From the NCBI GenBank assembly GCA_020057885.1, contig JAGVEX010000016.1, positions 1 to 55,726 on the forward strand: a stretch of 55,726 nt of DNA, written 5' to 3'. A model generated the notes under the pieces. The model saw only the letters and a program-made list of their open reading frames with translations. It ran no database searches and had not been told where the DNA came from. Below are positions 18,454-27,432 of the stretch, one piece after another. Positions within the stretch are counted from its first letter, which is position 1, and every line of letters begins with the position of its first letter. The DNA comes from a bacterium (lineage in GTDB: Bacteria > Patescibacteriota > Patescibacteriia > Veblenbacterales > UBA10138). The position numbers and the translations under genes were made by a program.

Positions 18454-18720
18454 ATGACAGAAGAACGAAGAAAGGTTTTAGAGAAAATCAAAACCGACCT
18501 CGCGATTATTAAAAATAACGGCGGAATGGCTGTAAGCTGGGTAGACAATCATAGCAATATTCATTCGGCCAGGTGTTTAGGCCCAGACAAGAGTGGTGAT
18601 TGTATGCTTATTGAGCGTTTTCCAGGCCATGGAACTATTGAGGTGCCACTTGATACTATTTATAGCTTCACGATACTAGTGGCGTACAATAATTTAACAT
18701 TTCCGCCAAAATCAAAATGA
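18454..18720 (+). CDS. Hypothetical protein
   Basis: 88-aa ORF with RBS aaaggaga; family not recognised. Confidence 0.6.
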   Translation: MTEERRKVLEKIKTDLAIIKNNGGMAVSWVDNHSNIHSARCLGPDKSGDCMLIERFPGHGTIEVPLDTIYSFTILVAYNNLTFPPKSK

Positions 18721-18773
18721 TTGCACGAATCTTAACGTAAATAAGCCGGTCTTAAATAATTTGATCGGCTTTT

Positions 18774-19736
18774 TTAATTAAAATTTACTGTTAGTATGTT
18801 TTTAATCTCTTCCAGTGTTTTTATGTGCACTAATTGCGTGCGTATTTGGGAAGCACCGGCAAAACCTTTTACATACCAGCTTAAATGTTTGCGCAGTTCA
18901 ATTAAACCATATTCGCCTTTGCTTTGTAGAGCGATTTCGGCGTGTTTAAGCATAACTTGTTTTATGGCTGTCCAATCTGGGGTTTTGTAACTGCCAGTAG
19001 TTAGATATTGTTTAATCTGTTCAAAAAACCAGGGTTTCCCCCAAGCGCCGCGGGCAATGCCAACGCCGTCAGCCCTAGTTGCTTCTAGAACCTCTTTGGC
19101 ATTTTCCGGCGTGTAGATTCCGCCATTGGTTAGCAGAATGCCGGACCAAATTTTTCGCACTTCCGCCACTACGTTTAAATTTGGTTCGCCGTCAAAAGGC
19201 TGTTCGTAAGAACGCGCGTGAATCATAATAGTGCTTACTGGCAGTGCTTTTATTTTATCCACCAAATCCAGCGCAGTTACTACACCAGCATTTTGTTTTT
19301 TAATACTGGCGCGGATTTTTATGGAGATTGGCAATTTAGTGCCTTCGCAAGCCGCTTGTACAAGTTCATAACACAAAGGTAAGTCACGCATTAAAGTTAC
19401 CCCGCCGCCGTTACGCACTACTTTATAGGCCGGACAGCCAAAATTTAAATCTATGCCGGCAAAGCCCATCTCTTCTAAAACTTTCACGGCTTTAAAAAAA
19501 TGTTCCGGTTTTTTGCCGAATATTTGGCAAACTACTGGCTGTTCGGCTGGATCATAACCAATAAATTCTTTGGTTTTTTTATTTTCATAAACCAAAGCAT
19601 CAACCGAGGCAAATTCAGTATAAATAACATCCGCGCCGTAAGCTTTACAAAGTTGCCGAAAAGCTGTATCAGTCACGCCAGCCATCGGCGCCAGCGCGAT
19701 TATTGGTTTAGGTAATTTTGTCCAAAAATTGTTCAT
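18774..19736 (-). CDS. dus: tRNA-dihydrouridine synthase
   Basis: '[16 protein letters not shown]', '[19 protein letters not shown]', '[13 protein letters not shown]', '[13 protein letters not shown]'. Confidence 0.95.
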   Translation of the reverse strand: MNNFWTKLPKPIIALAPMAGVTDTAFRQLCKAYGADVIYTEFASVDALVYENKKTKEFIGYDPAEQPVVCQIFGKKPEHFFKAVKVLEEMGFAGIDLNFGCPAYKVVRNGGGVTLMRDLPLCYELVQAACEGTKLPISIKIRASIKKQNAGVVTALDLVDKIKALPVSTIMIHARSYEQPFDGEPNLNVVAEVRKIWSGILLTNGGIYTPENAKEVLEATRADGVGIARGAWGKPWFFEQIKQYLTTGSYKTPDWTAIKQVMLKHAEIALQSKGEYGLIELRKHLSWYVKGFAGASQIRTQLVHIKTLEEIKNILTVNFN

Positions 19737-21181
19737 TTACTTTTTACCACCGGACCGAATTCGGTATCATCTACTGCAAAACCCTGTTCTAAAATTTGTT
19801 GCCGCAAAGAATCAGCTTTGCCCCAATTTTTCTCCTGGCGAGCTTGTTCGCGCTCCTTCACCAAATTGGTTATTTCTTTGGGTACAGCAAGAGGTTTAAT
19901 ATTTTTTAATCCCAACCCAAGTATTTCATCAAATTTAAACAAAGTCTGTTTTTTAACAGCATCCTGCTCCTCTTCTTTTAATAATTCCCACATAATTGCC
20001 AGAGCTTGCGGCGTATTTAAGTCGTCATTCATGGCTTCCATAAACCTTTGTTCAAAACTAGTGTTTATTTTACCAGCCTTGCTTATAGTGGCAACTTTGT
20101 TTTGCAGGTTGAGTAAGGCTTTAGCCGAGCCCAGTAAAGCTTCCCAGGAAAAATTTAACGGTTTGCGGTAGTGCGTACCCAAACAGAAGTAGCGATAGGC
20201 GAGCGGGGTAATGTTTTTTTCTTTTAAAGAATCAAGTGTGATAAAATTATCTTCGCTTTTGCCCATACGTTTTTCATCAATTACCATAAATTCGCCGTGC
20301 AGCCAATACTTCACAAATGATTGACCAGTAGCCGCTTCACTCTGGGCAATTTCATTAGGATGATGCACAGGAAGATGATCAATTCCGCCGCAGTGGATAT
20401 CAATGGTTCGACTGCGCTCACCATAAAATATTCCATTAGGGTCATAGGCATCGCCCAAGTACTTTAGAGACATAGCCGAGCATTCAATATGCCAGCCTGG
20501 GAAACCAACTCCCCAAGGGCTAGGCCATTCCATTTGGCGTCGTTTAGTGGCGTCATCCTGAGCCGAGTCAAAGGATCTCCCATTAGTATGCGAAAATTTC
20601 CACAAAGCAAAATCGGTTGAGTTTCGTTTTTCAAGATTAGCCTCCACACGTGCGCCTTCTTTTTGGCCTTGTATATCAAGCCGCGCTATTTTGCCGTAAT
20701 CTCTGAATTTAGATGTATCAAAATAAATACCATCAGAAATTTGGTAAGCATAGCCCTTATCTTGTAGTTTTTGTATAAGCTCAATTTGCTCTTTGATATG
20801 GTCAGTGGCCTTGCACCAAATATTAGGTTCCAAAATATTAAGCTCTTGCAAATTGCGTTGGAACATTTTAGTATATTCCTCGGCAATTTCCCAAACACTT
20901 TTGCCTTCGCGCCGCGCGCCTTTTTCCATTTTATCTTCACCTTCGTCCGCGTCGCTGGTCAGGTGGCCTACGTCGGTAATGTTCATTACGTGTTTGATTT
21001 TGTAGTTATTGGCCAAAAGCGTACGTTTTAAAATATCCTCAAAAAAATAAGTACGCATATTGCCAATATGTGGCGCGCCATAAACCGTCGGGCCGCAAGT
21101 ATAAAGGCCAACTTCGTTCTTGTGAAGCGGTACAAAATCCTCTTTGGAGCGGCTGAGAGAGTTAAAAAGTTTAAGCGTCAT
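19733..21181 (-). CDS. cysS: Cysteinyl-tRNA synthetase
   Basis: '[25 protein letters not shown]', '[13 protein letters not shown]', '[21 protein letters not shown]', '[15 protein letters not shown]'. MTLKLFNS start preferred over upstream track start. Confidence 0.96.
   Translation of the reverse strand: MTLKLFNSLSRSKEDFVPLHKNEVGLYTCGPTVYGAPHIGNMRTYFFEDILKRTLLANNYKIKHVMNITDVGHLTSDADEGEDKMEKGARREGKSVWEIAEEYTKMFQRNLQELNILEPNIWCKATDHIKEQIELIQKLQDKGYAYQISDGIYFDTSKFRDYGKIARLDIQGQKEGARVEANLEKRNSTDFALWKFSHTNGRSFDSAQDDATKRRQMEWPSPWGVGFPGWHIECSAMSLKYLGDAYDPNGIFYGERSRTIDIHCGGIDHLPVHHPNEIAQSEAATGQSFVKYWLHGEFMVIDEKRMGKSEDNFITLDSLKEKNITPLAYRYFCLGTHYRKPLNFSWEALLGSAKALLNLQNKVATISKAGKINTSFEQRFMEAMNDDLNTPQALAIMWELLKEEEQDAVKKQTLFKFDEILGLGLKNIKPLAVPKEITNLVKEREQARQEKNWGKADSLRQQILEQGFAVDDTEFGPVVKSK
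20551..20577. repeat. Dispersed repeat core cgtcatcctgagccgagtcaaaggatc located inside cysS
   Basis: Resembles the widely seen 'gtcatcctgagc(g)gagtc(g)aaggatc' repeat; encodes SFDSAQDD in frame on the minus strand. Confidence 0.65.
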
Positions 21182-21299
21182 ACTTATGATATTGTAGCTT
21201 AATTTGCGATTTCTTGACAATTTAATGTGTTGCCAGTAAAGTAGTGGCAATTAAAAAGAAATAAAAATAATCAAAAACAAACAATATTATGGAGTAGTT

Positions 21300-21713
21300 A
21301 TGATAAAATTGTTTTTTAAATTTGCCGTTATTATGTTCCTGGCTTGTGTAGTTAGGGGGATATTTGTAGATGATTACCCAATTGTTACATCATACGTAGC
21401 CGCCATCATTATCTTAGCTGTGGCTTATGGAATTAATCATTTCTTATTGTTTTGGGGATCCAAAGAAGTGTTCAGTAGACGTTTTGAAACAAGCCTAATA
21501 ATTTTTGTTGCTGACGTTGTGATGACGATTTCTATGTGTCTTGACCCAGAAGTAATTATTAATAGCGCTGGACCTATTACTGGTATTATTTTTATGGTCG
21601 CATGTCTTATTGGTGTTATAGTTTCTTTTAGTTATGACGACGATACTAATTTTACATTAGATAAAGCACTTACACTCATTACAGTGGCGACAGTTAGTGT
21701 ATTTGTCGTCTAG
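21300..21713 (+). CDS. Hypothetical membrane protein
   Basis: 137 aa, about four TM segments. Confidence 0.6.
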   Translation: MIKLFFKFAVIMFLACVVRGIFVDDYPIVTSYVAAIIILAVAYGINHFLLFWGSKEVFSRRFETSLIIFVADVVMTISMCLDPEVIINSAGPITGIIFMVACLIGVIVSFSYDDDTNFTLDKALTLITVATVSVFVV

Positions 21714-21732
21714 GAAAAGAGGGATATTATAA

Positions 21733-22221
21733 ATGGTTCTAATAGAAATTATAAGAAAAGTATTTCGCGTAGCAATAGCGATTAGTATAGTGTGGTTATT
21801 GGTATTCAAATTCACGTCTGATAATGTAGCTGTGGCCAGCGTTTCCGTTTTTGTTTTTATTGTTTTTGTAGCGTTGTATTTGTTCCGGTCATTTTTGAAA
21901 GGAAGGTTTTTGGTTGGCCCCGAATCGCCAAAGCTATACGATGTGCAGTTGTGGATATTGATATTTGTTTCTGCAATTCCGAGCGTGTTGTGTAGTATTA
22001 GTGGTGCGGAGATTTTTTCTGCACTCACCTTGTTATTTATATTAGTATTTAGCGCAGCACAATCAAAAAAGATAGGATTACACAAAAAGGAATTAGTAGC
22101 AGCATTATTAAGTGAATCACTGATACTTGGATTAATAATTTATTTGATGGCAAATTGGGGTAAAGTTATACTATGGTTTCAACAGCTATTAAACAATTTG
22201 CGCATATTATTTAATCCTTAA
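21733..22221 (+). CDS. Hypothetical membrane protein
   Basis: 162 aa, multiple TM segments, same operon as preceding ORF. Confidence 0.6.
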   Translation: MVLIEIIRKVFRVAIAISIVWLLVFKFTSDNVAVASVSVFVFIVFVALYLFRSFLKGRFLVGPESPKLYDVQLWILIFVSAIPSVLCSISGAEIFSALTLLFILVFSAAQSKKIGLHKKELVAALLSESLILGLIIYLMANWGKVILWFQQLLNNLRILFNP

Positions 22222-22343
22222 ACAATAAAAAGTAGTTATAATAAAGTCGGTCTTAGTCTATGGCCGACTTCTTTTATTTATTTAGATAATATTATAAATT
22301 TATGCTATGATTATTTTATACTTTGTTATTAAATGTTAAATTT

Positions 22344-22541
22344 ATGGCTAGGTTGGTGAAAAAAGAGGCCAAGGGGCCTATGGAAATTAAACCGTCCGAT
22401 AAGCCGGCTTGGATTTGTATGTGTGGACTTTCTAAAAATCAGCCATTTTGCGATGGTTCACATATTAAAACCAAAAGCGAGGAAGATGATAAAACATACA
22501 CTTATGATGAACAAGGAAATCGTCATGAGGTAAAAGAATAA
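22344..22541 (+). CDS. CDGSH iron-sulfur domain protein
   Basis: 'KPAWICMCGLSKNQPFCDGSH' = CxCx..CDGxH motif; ATG 22344 preferred. Confidence 0.85.
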   Translation: MARLVKKEAKGPMEIKPSDKPAWICMCGLSKNQPFCDGSHIKTKSEEDDKTYTYDEQGNRHEVKE

Positions 22542-22546
22542 AATTT

Positions 22547-22717
22547 ATGCCTAAACATTATGATTTTATAATATTTCTTGGTATTTTGGCAGGTGCTTTT
22601 ATTGGTACTATGTTAGTTCCCGGAATTGGCACTATTGTAGGTTTGGTAGTTGGTTTGTTTGTAGGGTGGCATTTTTCTAAACACAGCAAGAAAGAAGAGG
22701 GGCCAAGGCCAAATTAG
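22547..22717 (+). CDS. Small glycine-rich membrane protein (56 aa)
   Basis: MPKHYDFIIFLGILAGAFIGTMLVPGIGTIVGLVVGLFVGWHFSKHSKKEEGPRPN*; absent from the ORF track. Confidence 0.55.
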   Translation: MPKHYDFIIFLGILAGAFIGTMLVPGIGTIVGLVVGLFVGWHFSKHSKKEEGPRPN

Positions 22718-22732
22718 GTTTTTATATAAAAT

Positions 22733-22761
22733 TTGACTTTTTCTCAAATAACTCCTACTAT
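22733..22761 (+). promoter_or_regulatory. Promoter of the Rrf2/suf block: TTGACT 22733-22738, TACTAT 22756-22761
   Basis: 17-bp spacer; -10 lies inside the palindromic operator. Confidence 0.75.
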
Positions 22762-22774
22762 TTTAGTAGGAGTT
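22750..22774. promoter_or_regulatory. Perfect palindrome AACTCCTACTA-ttt-TAGTAGGAGTT, putative Rrf2 operator
   Basis: 11-bp inverted repeat covering the -10 and the SD of the regulator gene. Confidence 0.75.
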
Positions 22775-22780
22775 ATTTAT

Positions 22781-23194
22781 ATGTTAAATCTTTCAGCCAA
22801 AGGGGATTACGGGTTAGTTTTTTTGCAGCAATTAGCCAAATTGCCAAAAGGACAATATTTGGGACTTAGGGAAGTAGCTAATGCTCATAATTTACCCCTT
22901 AAATACTTAGAACAGCTAGCTTATAAATTAGCGCGGGCTGGTGTTGTGGCTAGTCGTGAGGGCAAGAGCGGTGGGTATGCTTTAGTTAAAAAGCCAAGCG
23001 CTATTTCCTTAGGCAAGGTTTTGGAGGTGTTGGAAGGCGGATTATCACCGACTGTATGTGCGGCAGGGTGCAGTTTGTGTTCCCGTCAACAGGCTTGTGA
23101 AAAAAAAACCGGCTGGAAAAAAATTCACCAGCAATTGTATAAAGTAATTTCTAAATATACTTTGGCGGATATATTGTTTAATTCTAAAAAATAA
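22781..23194 (+). CDS. Rrf2-family (IscR-like) regulator with Cys cluster
   Basis: 'LNLSAKGDYGLVFLQQLAKL...LREVANAHNLPLKYLEQLAYKLARAGVVASREGKSGGYAL', 'CAAGCSLCSRQQAC'; ATG 22781 preferred. Confidence 0.9.
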   Translation: MLNLSAKGDYGLVFLQQLAKLPKGQYLGLREVANAHNLPLKYLEQLAYKLARAGVVASREGKSGGYALVKKPSAISLGKVLEVLEGGLSPTVCAAGCSLCSRQQACEKKTGWKKIHQQLYKVISKYTLADILFNSKK

Positions 23195-23199
23195 TTTTC

Positions 23200-23224
23200 A
23201 AAACTCTTACTCTTAACTCTTACT
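23200..23224 (+). repeat. 25-nt leader repeat copy 2: aaaactcttactcttaactcttact
   Basis: Identical to 15723-15747; ends 6 nt before the sod ATG. Confidence 0.8.
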
Positions 23225-23230
23225 AAACAT

Positions 23231-23833
23231 ATGTTCGAACTTCCTAAACTTTCATATTCATACGATGCGCTTGAGCCATATATAGATGCCAGTACTATGG
23301 AACTGCATCATTCCAAGCATCACGCCACTTATGTAGCCAAACTCAATGAAGCTTTAGCCAAAGCACCGGAGTGGCAAAATAAAACAATCGAAGAATTACT
23401 TACTTCACTAAATAGTATTCCTGAGAGTATTCGTACCGCGGTAAAAAATCATGGCGGCGGACATTATAACCACTCTTTGTTCTGGAGTATTTTAAAATTA
23501 AATGGTGGCCAAGAGCCTCAGGGCGAATTAGCAAAAGCTATCGCGCGCGATTTTGGCGATTTTGCCAAGTTTCGTGAAATTTTTACCCAAGCAGCTGTTG
23601 GTTTGTTTGGCAGTGGTTGGGTTTGGTTGGTGGCAGATGCCGCAGGCAAGCTTTCTGTAATTACTACATCAAACCAAGAAAGCCCAATTTCTCAGGGATT
23701 AAAATCTCTACTTACACTTGATGTTTGGGAGCATGCTTATTATCTTAAATTCCAAAATCGACGCACCGAATATGCGGAGGCATGGTGGAACGCAGTGAAT
23801 TGGGAAGAGGTTGGCGCCAGATTAAATAAATAA
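23231..23833 (+). CDS. Superoxide dismutase (Fe/Mn type)
   Basis: 'LSYSYDALEPYIDASTMELHHSKHHATYV', 'GGGHYNHSLFW', 'LTLDVWEHAYYLKFQNRRTEY'. Confidence 0.95.
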   Translation: MFELPKLSYSYDALEPYIDASTMELHHSKHHATYVAKLNEALAKAPEWQNKTIEELLTSLNSIPESIRTAVKNHGGGHYNHSLFWSILKLNGGQEPQGELAKAIARDFGDFAKFREIFTQAAVGLFGSGWVWLVADAAGKLSVITTSNQESPISQGLKSLLTLDVWEHAYYLKFQNRRTEYAEAWWNAVNWEEVGARLNK

Positions 23834-23843
23834 AATTATTAAC

Positions 23844-24593
23844 ATGTTGCATTTACTTGAGATTAGGAATCTGCATGTAAAAGTGGGCGACAAAGTAATA
23901 ATTAAGGGCCTTAATCTTATAATAAAGCCGGGAGAAACCCATGCTTTAATGGGGCCTAATGGTTCTGGTAAATCAACTTTATCAGCCGTATTAGCAGGAC
24001 ATCCGTCGTATAAAATAACAGTTGGTTTACTTAGATACTTAGGTAAAAATATTATTAAGCTTGCCCCTGAAAAAAGAGCGGGTAAGGGATTATTTTTGGC
24101 GTTCCAGTATCCGCAGAGCATCCCTGGTCTTTCGGTGGAGGAATTTTTGCGTACGGCTTATAACGCACAAGCAGAAATTAAAAAAAATAAAAAACTGAAT
24201 GTTTTAGAATTCCGTCAGCTCTTGGAGCAGGCCATGGCCGGGCTTAAATTTAAAATTGAATTTTTGTCACGCAGTGTTAATGATGGTTTTTCAGGCGGAG
24301 AGAAAAAACGTTTAGAAATTTTGCAATTAGCAATATTTAAACCCAAGTTAGCAATTTTAGATGAAATTGATTCTGGGTTAGATGTCGATGCGCTTAAACT
24401 GGTCGCGCAAAGCGTGAAGCGTTTGGTTACCGCTAAAATGGCGGTAGTTGTAATTACCCATCATCAACGCATATTGCATTATTTAAAACCAACCAAAGTG
24501 CACGTGATTATGAATGGTAAAATAGTTAAATCAGGCGGCCGCGAATTGATTGCCAAAGTTGAGCGTAGCGGCTACGAGCAATTTATAAGTTAG
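23844..24593 (+). CDS. sufC: Fe-S assembly ATPase SufC
   Basis: 'HALMGPNGSGKSTLSAVLAGHPSY', 'FSGGEKKRLEILQLAIFKPKLAILDEIDSGLDVDALK'. Confidence 0.95.
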   Translation: MLHLLEIRNLHVKVGDKVIIKGLNLIIKPGETHALMGPNGSGKSTLSAVLAGHPSYKITVGLLRYLGKNIIKLAPEKRAGKGLFLAFQYPQSIPGLSVEEFLRTAYNAQAEIKKNKKLNVLEFRQLLEQAMAGLKFKIEFLSRSVNDGFSGGEKKRLEILQLAIFKPKLAILDEIDSGLDVDALKLVAQSVKRLVTAKMAVVVITHHQRILHYLKPTKVHVIMNGKIVKSGGRELIAKVERSGYEQFIS

Positions 24594-24607
24594 ATGTATA
24601 TAATAAA

Positions 24608-26008
24608 ATGTCTCGGCCGAGCAAAACCATATTGAACGATAAGTATAGTTATGGTTTTCACGATTCAGTGAAGCCAGTTTATTCTTTATCGCGCGGACTT
24701 TCGCAGCGCGTGGTAGAAGAAATATCTTCGCTTAAAGCAGAGCCGGCTTGGATGTTTAAACTTCGTTTAAGAGCCTTGGAGATTTTTAAAAACAAACCAC
24801 TGCCCACTTGGGGTGCGGATCTTTCGAGTATTGATTTTTCTAAAATTTGCTATTATGTAAAACCATCCGAAAGGCGCGAGTCAACCTGGGCCGAAGTGCC
24901 TACCAAAATTAGAAACACTTTTACCAAGCTTGGCATACCGCAGGCCGAGGCTAAATTTTTGGCTGGTGTGGGCGCGCAGTATGATTCCGAAGCTGTGTAT
25001 CATAATTTAAAAACCGAGTGGAAAAAGCAGGGCGTGATATTTTTGGATATGGATTCGGCTTTGCGCGAACATCCTGATATTGTAAAACAATATCTTGGTA
25101 CAGTGGTGCCTCTGGCAGATAATAAATTTGCCAGTCTTAATTCTGCCGTATGGTCAGGTGGTAGTTTTGTTTATGTGCCGCGTGGCGTGCGGGTTAATAT
25201 ACCAATACAAGCTTACTTTAGGTTAAACGCCCAAAATATGGGGCAGTTTGAAAGGACTTTAATTATTGCCGAAGAAGGTAGTTTTGTGCATTACATTGAG
25301 GGTTGTACAGCTCCGGTTTACGCGGTTGATTCGTTGCATTGTGCAGTAGTGGAAATTATTGCCAAGCCATATTCGCACGTGCGGTACACCACTATGCAAA
25401 ATTGGTCCACGGATGTTTATAATTTAGTAACTAAACGGGCGGTAGCTTATGAGGGTGCCACAGTGGAGTGGGTAGATGGTAATTTTGGCAGCAAGGTAAC
25501 CATGAAATATCCTTGTGTGATAATGAAAGAGCGCGGCAGTCGGGTAGATGTGCTGTCACTTGCTTTTGCGGGGGAGGGGCAGTATCAAGATACTGGCACT
25601 AAAGTAATTCATTTGGCTCCTGACACAAGTTCTAATATTGTTTCTAAATCTATTTCACGCGGCGGGCGAGCGAGTTACCGCGGTCTTTTAAAAGTGGCGT
25701 CACAGGCACTTAATGTAAAAAGTAAAATTAAATGTGATGCTTTATTGTTAGATGAAAAATCCCGTTCGGATACTTATCCTACTATACAAATAAATGCGAG
25801 CGACGCGCAAATAGAACACGAAGCTACTGTTTCCAAAGTAGGAGAGGAGCAGTTATTTTATTTACGTTCGCGGGGATTATCTGAAAATGAGGCTTTGTCA
25901 ATGATAGTTTCTGGATTTATAGAACCAGTGGCTAAGGAGTTGCCTATGGAATACGCCGTTGAACTTAATCGTTTAATCAGATTAGAAGTGGATGGAAGTG
26001 TAGGATAA
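24608..26008 (+). CDS. sufB: Fe-S assembly protein SufB
   Basis: 'EEGSFVHYIEGCTAP', 'HCAVVEI', 'LFYLRSRGLSENEALSMIVSGFIEPVAKELPMEYAVELNRLI'. Confidence 0.95.
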   Translation: MSRPSKTILNDKYSYGFHDSVKPVYSLSRGLSQRVVEEISSLKAEPAWMFKLRLRALEIFKNKPLPTWGADLSSIDFSKICYYVKPSERRESTWAEVPTKIRNTFTKLGIPQAEAKFLAGVGAQYDSEAVYHNLKTEWKKQGVIFLDMDSALREHPDIVKQYLGTVVPLADNKFASLNSAVWSGGSFVYVPRGVRVNIPIQAYFRLNAQNMGQFERTLIIAEEGSFVHYIEGCTAPVYAVDSLHCAVVEIIAKPYSHVRYTTMQNWSTDVYNLVTKRAVAYEGATVEWVDGNFGSKVTMKYPCVIMKERGSRVDVLSLAFAGEGQYQDTGTKVIHLAPDTSSNIVSKSISRGGRASYRGLLKVASQALNVKSKIKCDALLLDEKSRSDTYPTIQINASDAQIEHEATVSKVGEEQLFYLRSRGLSENEALSMIVSGFIEPVAKELPMEYAVELNRLIRLEVDGSVG

Positions 26009-26011
26009 AAA

Positions 26012-26040
26012 AATCATCAACTAGTAGTAAGTTGATGATT
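26012..26040. terminator. Hairpin aatcatcaac...gttgatgatt between sufB and the reverse ORF
   Basis: 10-bp perfect inverted repeat at a convergent junction. Confidence 0.5.
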
Positions 26041-26060
26041 AGGGAAATTATCGCCCTGTA

Positions 26061-26525
26061 TTAAGGCTTAACTATATACATACGATATGCATATTGTGGT
26101 GCAAGAATAATCAAATATTGTATTATTGAGGTAATCATATAATTTTTATGGGTTAGTCCGTCAGTCTTATTCTCTTCACAAATAACTTTGCGAGCCATGA
26201 ATACACATATCATACATAATATAAAAACGAACAATAATAATTGATACATTACGGAATCATTTTTCCATGTAAGCGCACTTGATGGTCCCATAGCAATGAG
26301 CGCGGCCACAAGTAGGGAATTAGGCGTTCCTGTTATGAGTATATAACCCATTGAAAGTATTGAACCAAACACTAATCCCATAGCCATTATATTTAGAAAT
26401 ACCATGACGCTTGTCTGTGGTCCAGTAAAGTACATTATACCTATACCTATCCAAACTGCGATTACATAGAAAATTTGATGTACCATGAACGATGACATCT
26501 TAAATATATTTGAAAAGTACGACAT
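26061..26525 (-). CDS. Hypothetical membrane protein
   Basis: 154 aa, about four TM segments, opposite strand inside the suf block. Confidence 0.6.
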   Translation of the reverse strand: MSYFSNIFKMSSFMVHQIFYVIAVWIGIGIMYFTGPQTSVMVFLNIMAMGLVFGSILSMGYILITGTPNSLLVAALIAMGPSSALTWKNDSVMYQLLLFVFILCMICVFMARKVICEENKTDGLTHKNYMITSIIQYLIILAPQYAYRMYIVKP

Positions 26526-26601
26526 TTTAATTTCTTTCTGTATTTATTTAACATTAGTGGTTTAGTTTCATTTTAAGTTATTTTAGAGTAAACACATCTA
26601 A

Positions 26602-27432
26602 ATGTCAATTTATATCAATTTCGTTGTTAATTCTATGTTACCTAAGAAAATATTTTATAATGTTAAAAAATCTAACACAACTCAACAGTTGACTATTAAA
26701 CCAAGTCGTCAGTCCGTGGCTTATGATTTAAAATTTGAATCGTATTCAGTGGCAGATATTTATATAAAAGAACAAGTTATTGACACTTGTTTTAATATAG
26801 ATATAAAAGATGCCGCCAAAGTTAATTTAATATTAGAAGGAATTTTTGGAAATAATAAGTTTTTTATTAATGTTGGTAAATTAGGAAATTTAGCTTTTAC
26901 TTCCTTTATAGCATCCAAAAAATCAGTCAAACTTTTTTCACAAATTAATTTACAGGGTGATGGAGCGCGGGCTTATCAGCAAGTGTTGGTTTTGGGCAGT
27001 GGTAATAGTCAAAATAATCTAAATTTGGTATTAAATCACAAGGCTCAGAATACTTTTGGCAGATTAATTGTGCGGCGTGTTCAGGCCGAAGGTTCAGCTA
27101 GTTCGCTTTATGGTATGCTTAATATAGAGTCAACAGCACACGGAACAAATAGTTATCTTTCCGATAAAGTTATTCTTTTAGGTAATAAATCAAAGGCCGA
27201 CTCCATTCCAAGTTTAGAAATAAAAACTAATGATGTACAAGCTTCGCACAGTGTTACTATTGCCAAATTATCACCAGAAGAGTTGTTTTATTTACGTAGC
27301 CGTGGGTTGACAGAAGATGCGGCTCGTGCTTTACTTTTAAAAGCGTTTATAGGACCAGTTTTAGTAGATGTGCCGAACGGTTTAAAAGATTCTACAATTA
27401 TTAAATTGTCACAATTGAATACCAAATGTTAA
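26602..27432 (+). CDS. sufD: SufD-like Fe-S scaffold protein (short)
   Basis: SufBD beta-helix; 'ASHSVTIAKLSPEELFYLRSRGLTEDAARALLLKAFIGPVL'. Confidence 0.85.
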   Translation: MSIYINFVVNSMLPKKIFYNVKKSNTTQQLTIKPSRQSVAYDLKFESYSVADIYIKEQVIDTCFNIDIKDAAKVNLILEGIFGNNKFFINVGKLGNLAFTSFIASKKSVKLFSQINLQGDGARAYQQVLVLGSGNSQNNLNLVLNHKAQNTFGRLIVRRVQAEGSASSLYGMLNIESTAHGTNSYLSDKVILLGNKSKADSIPSLEIKTNDVQASHSVTIAKLSPEELFYLRSRGLTEDAARALLLKAFIGPVLVDVPNGLKDSTIIKLSQLNTKC

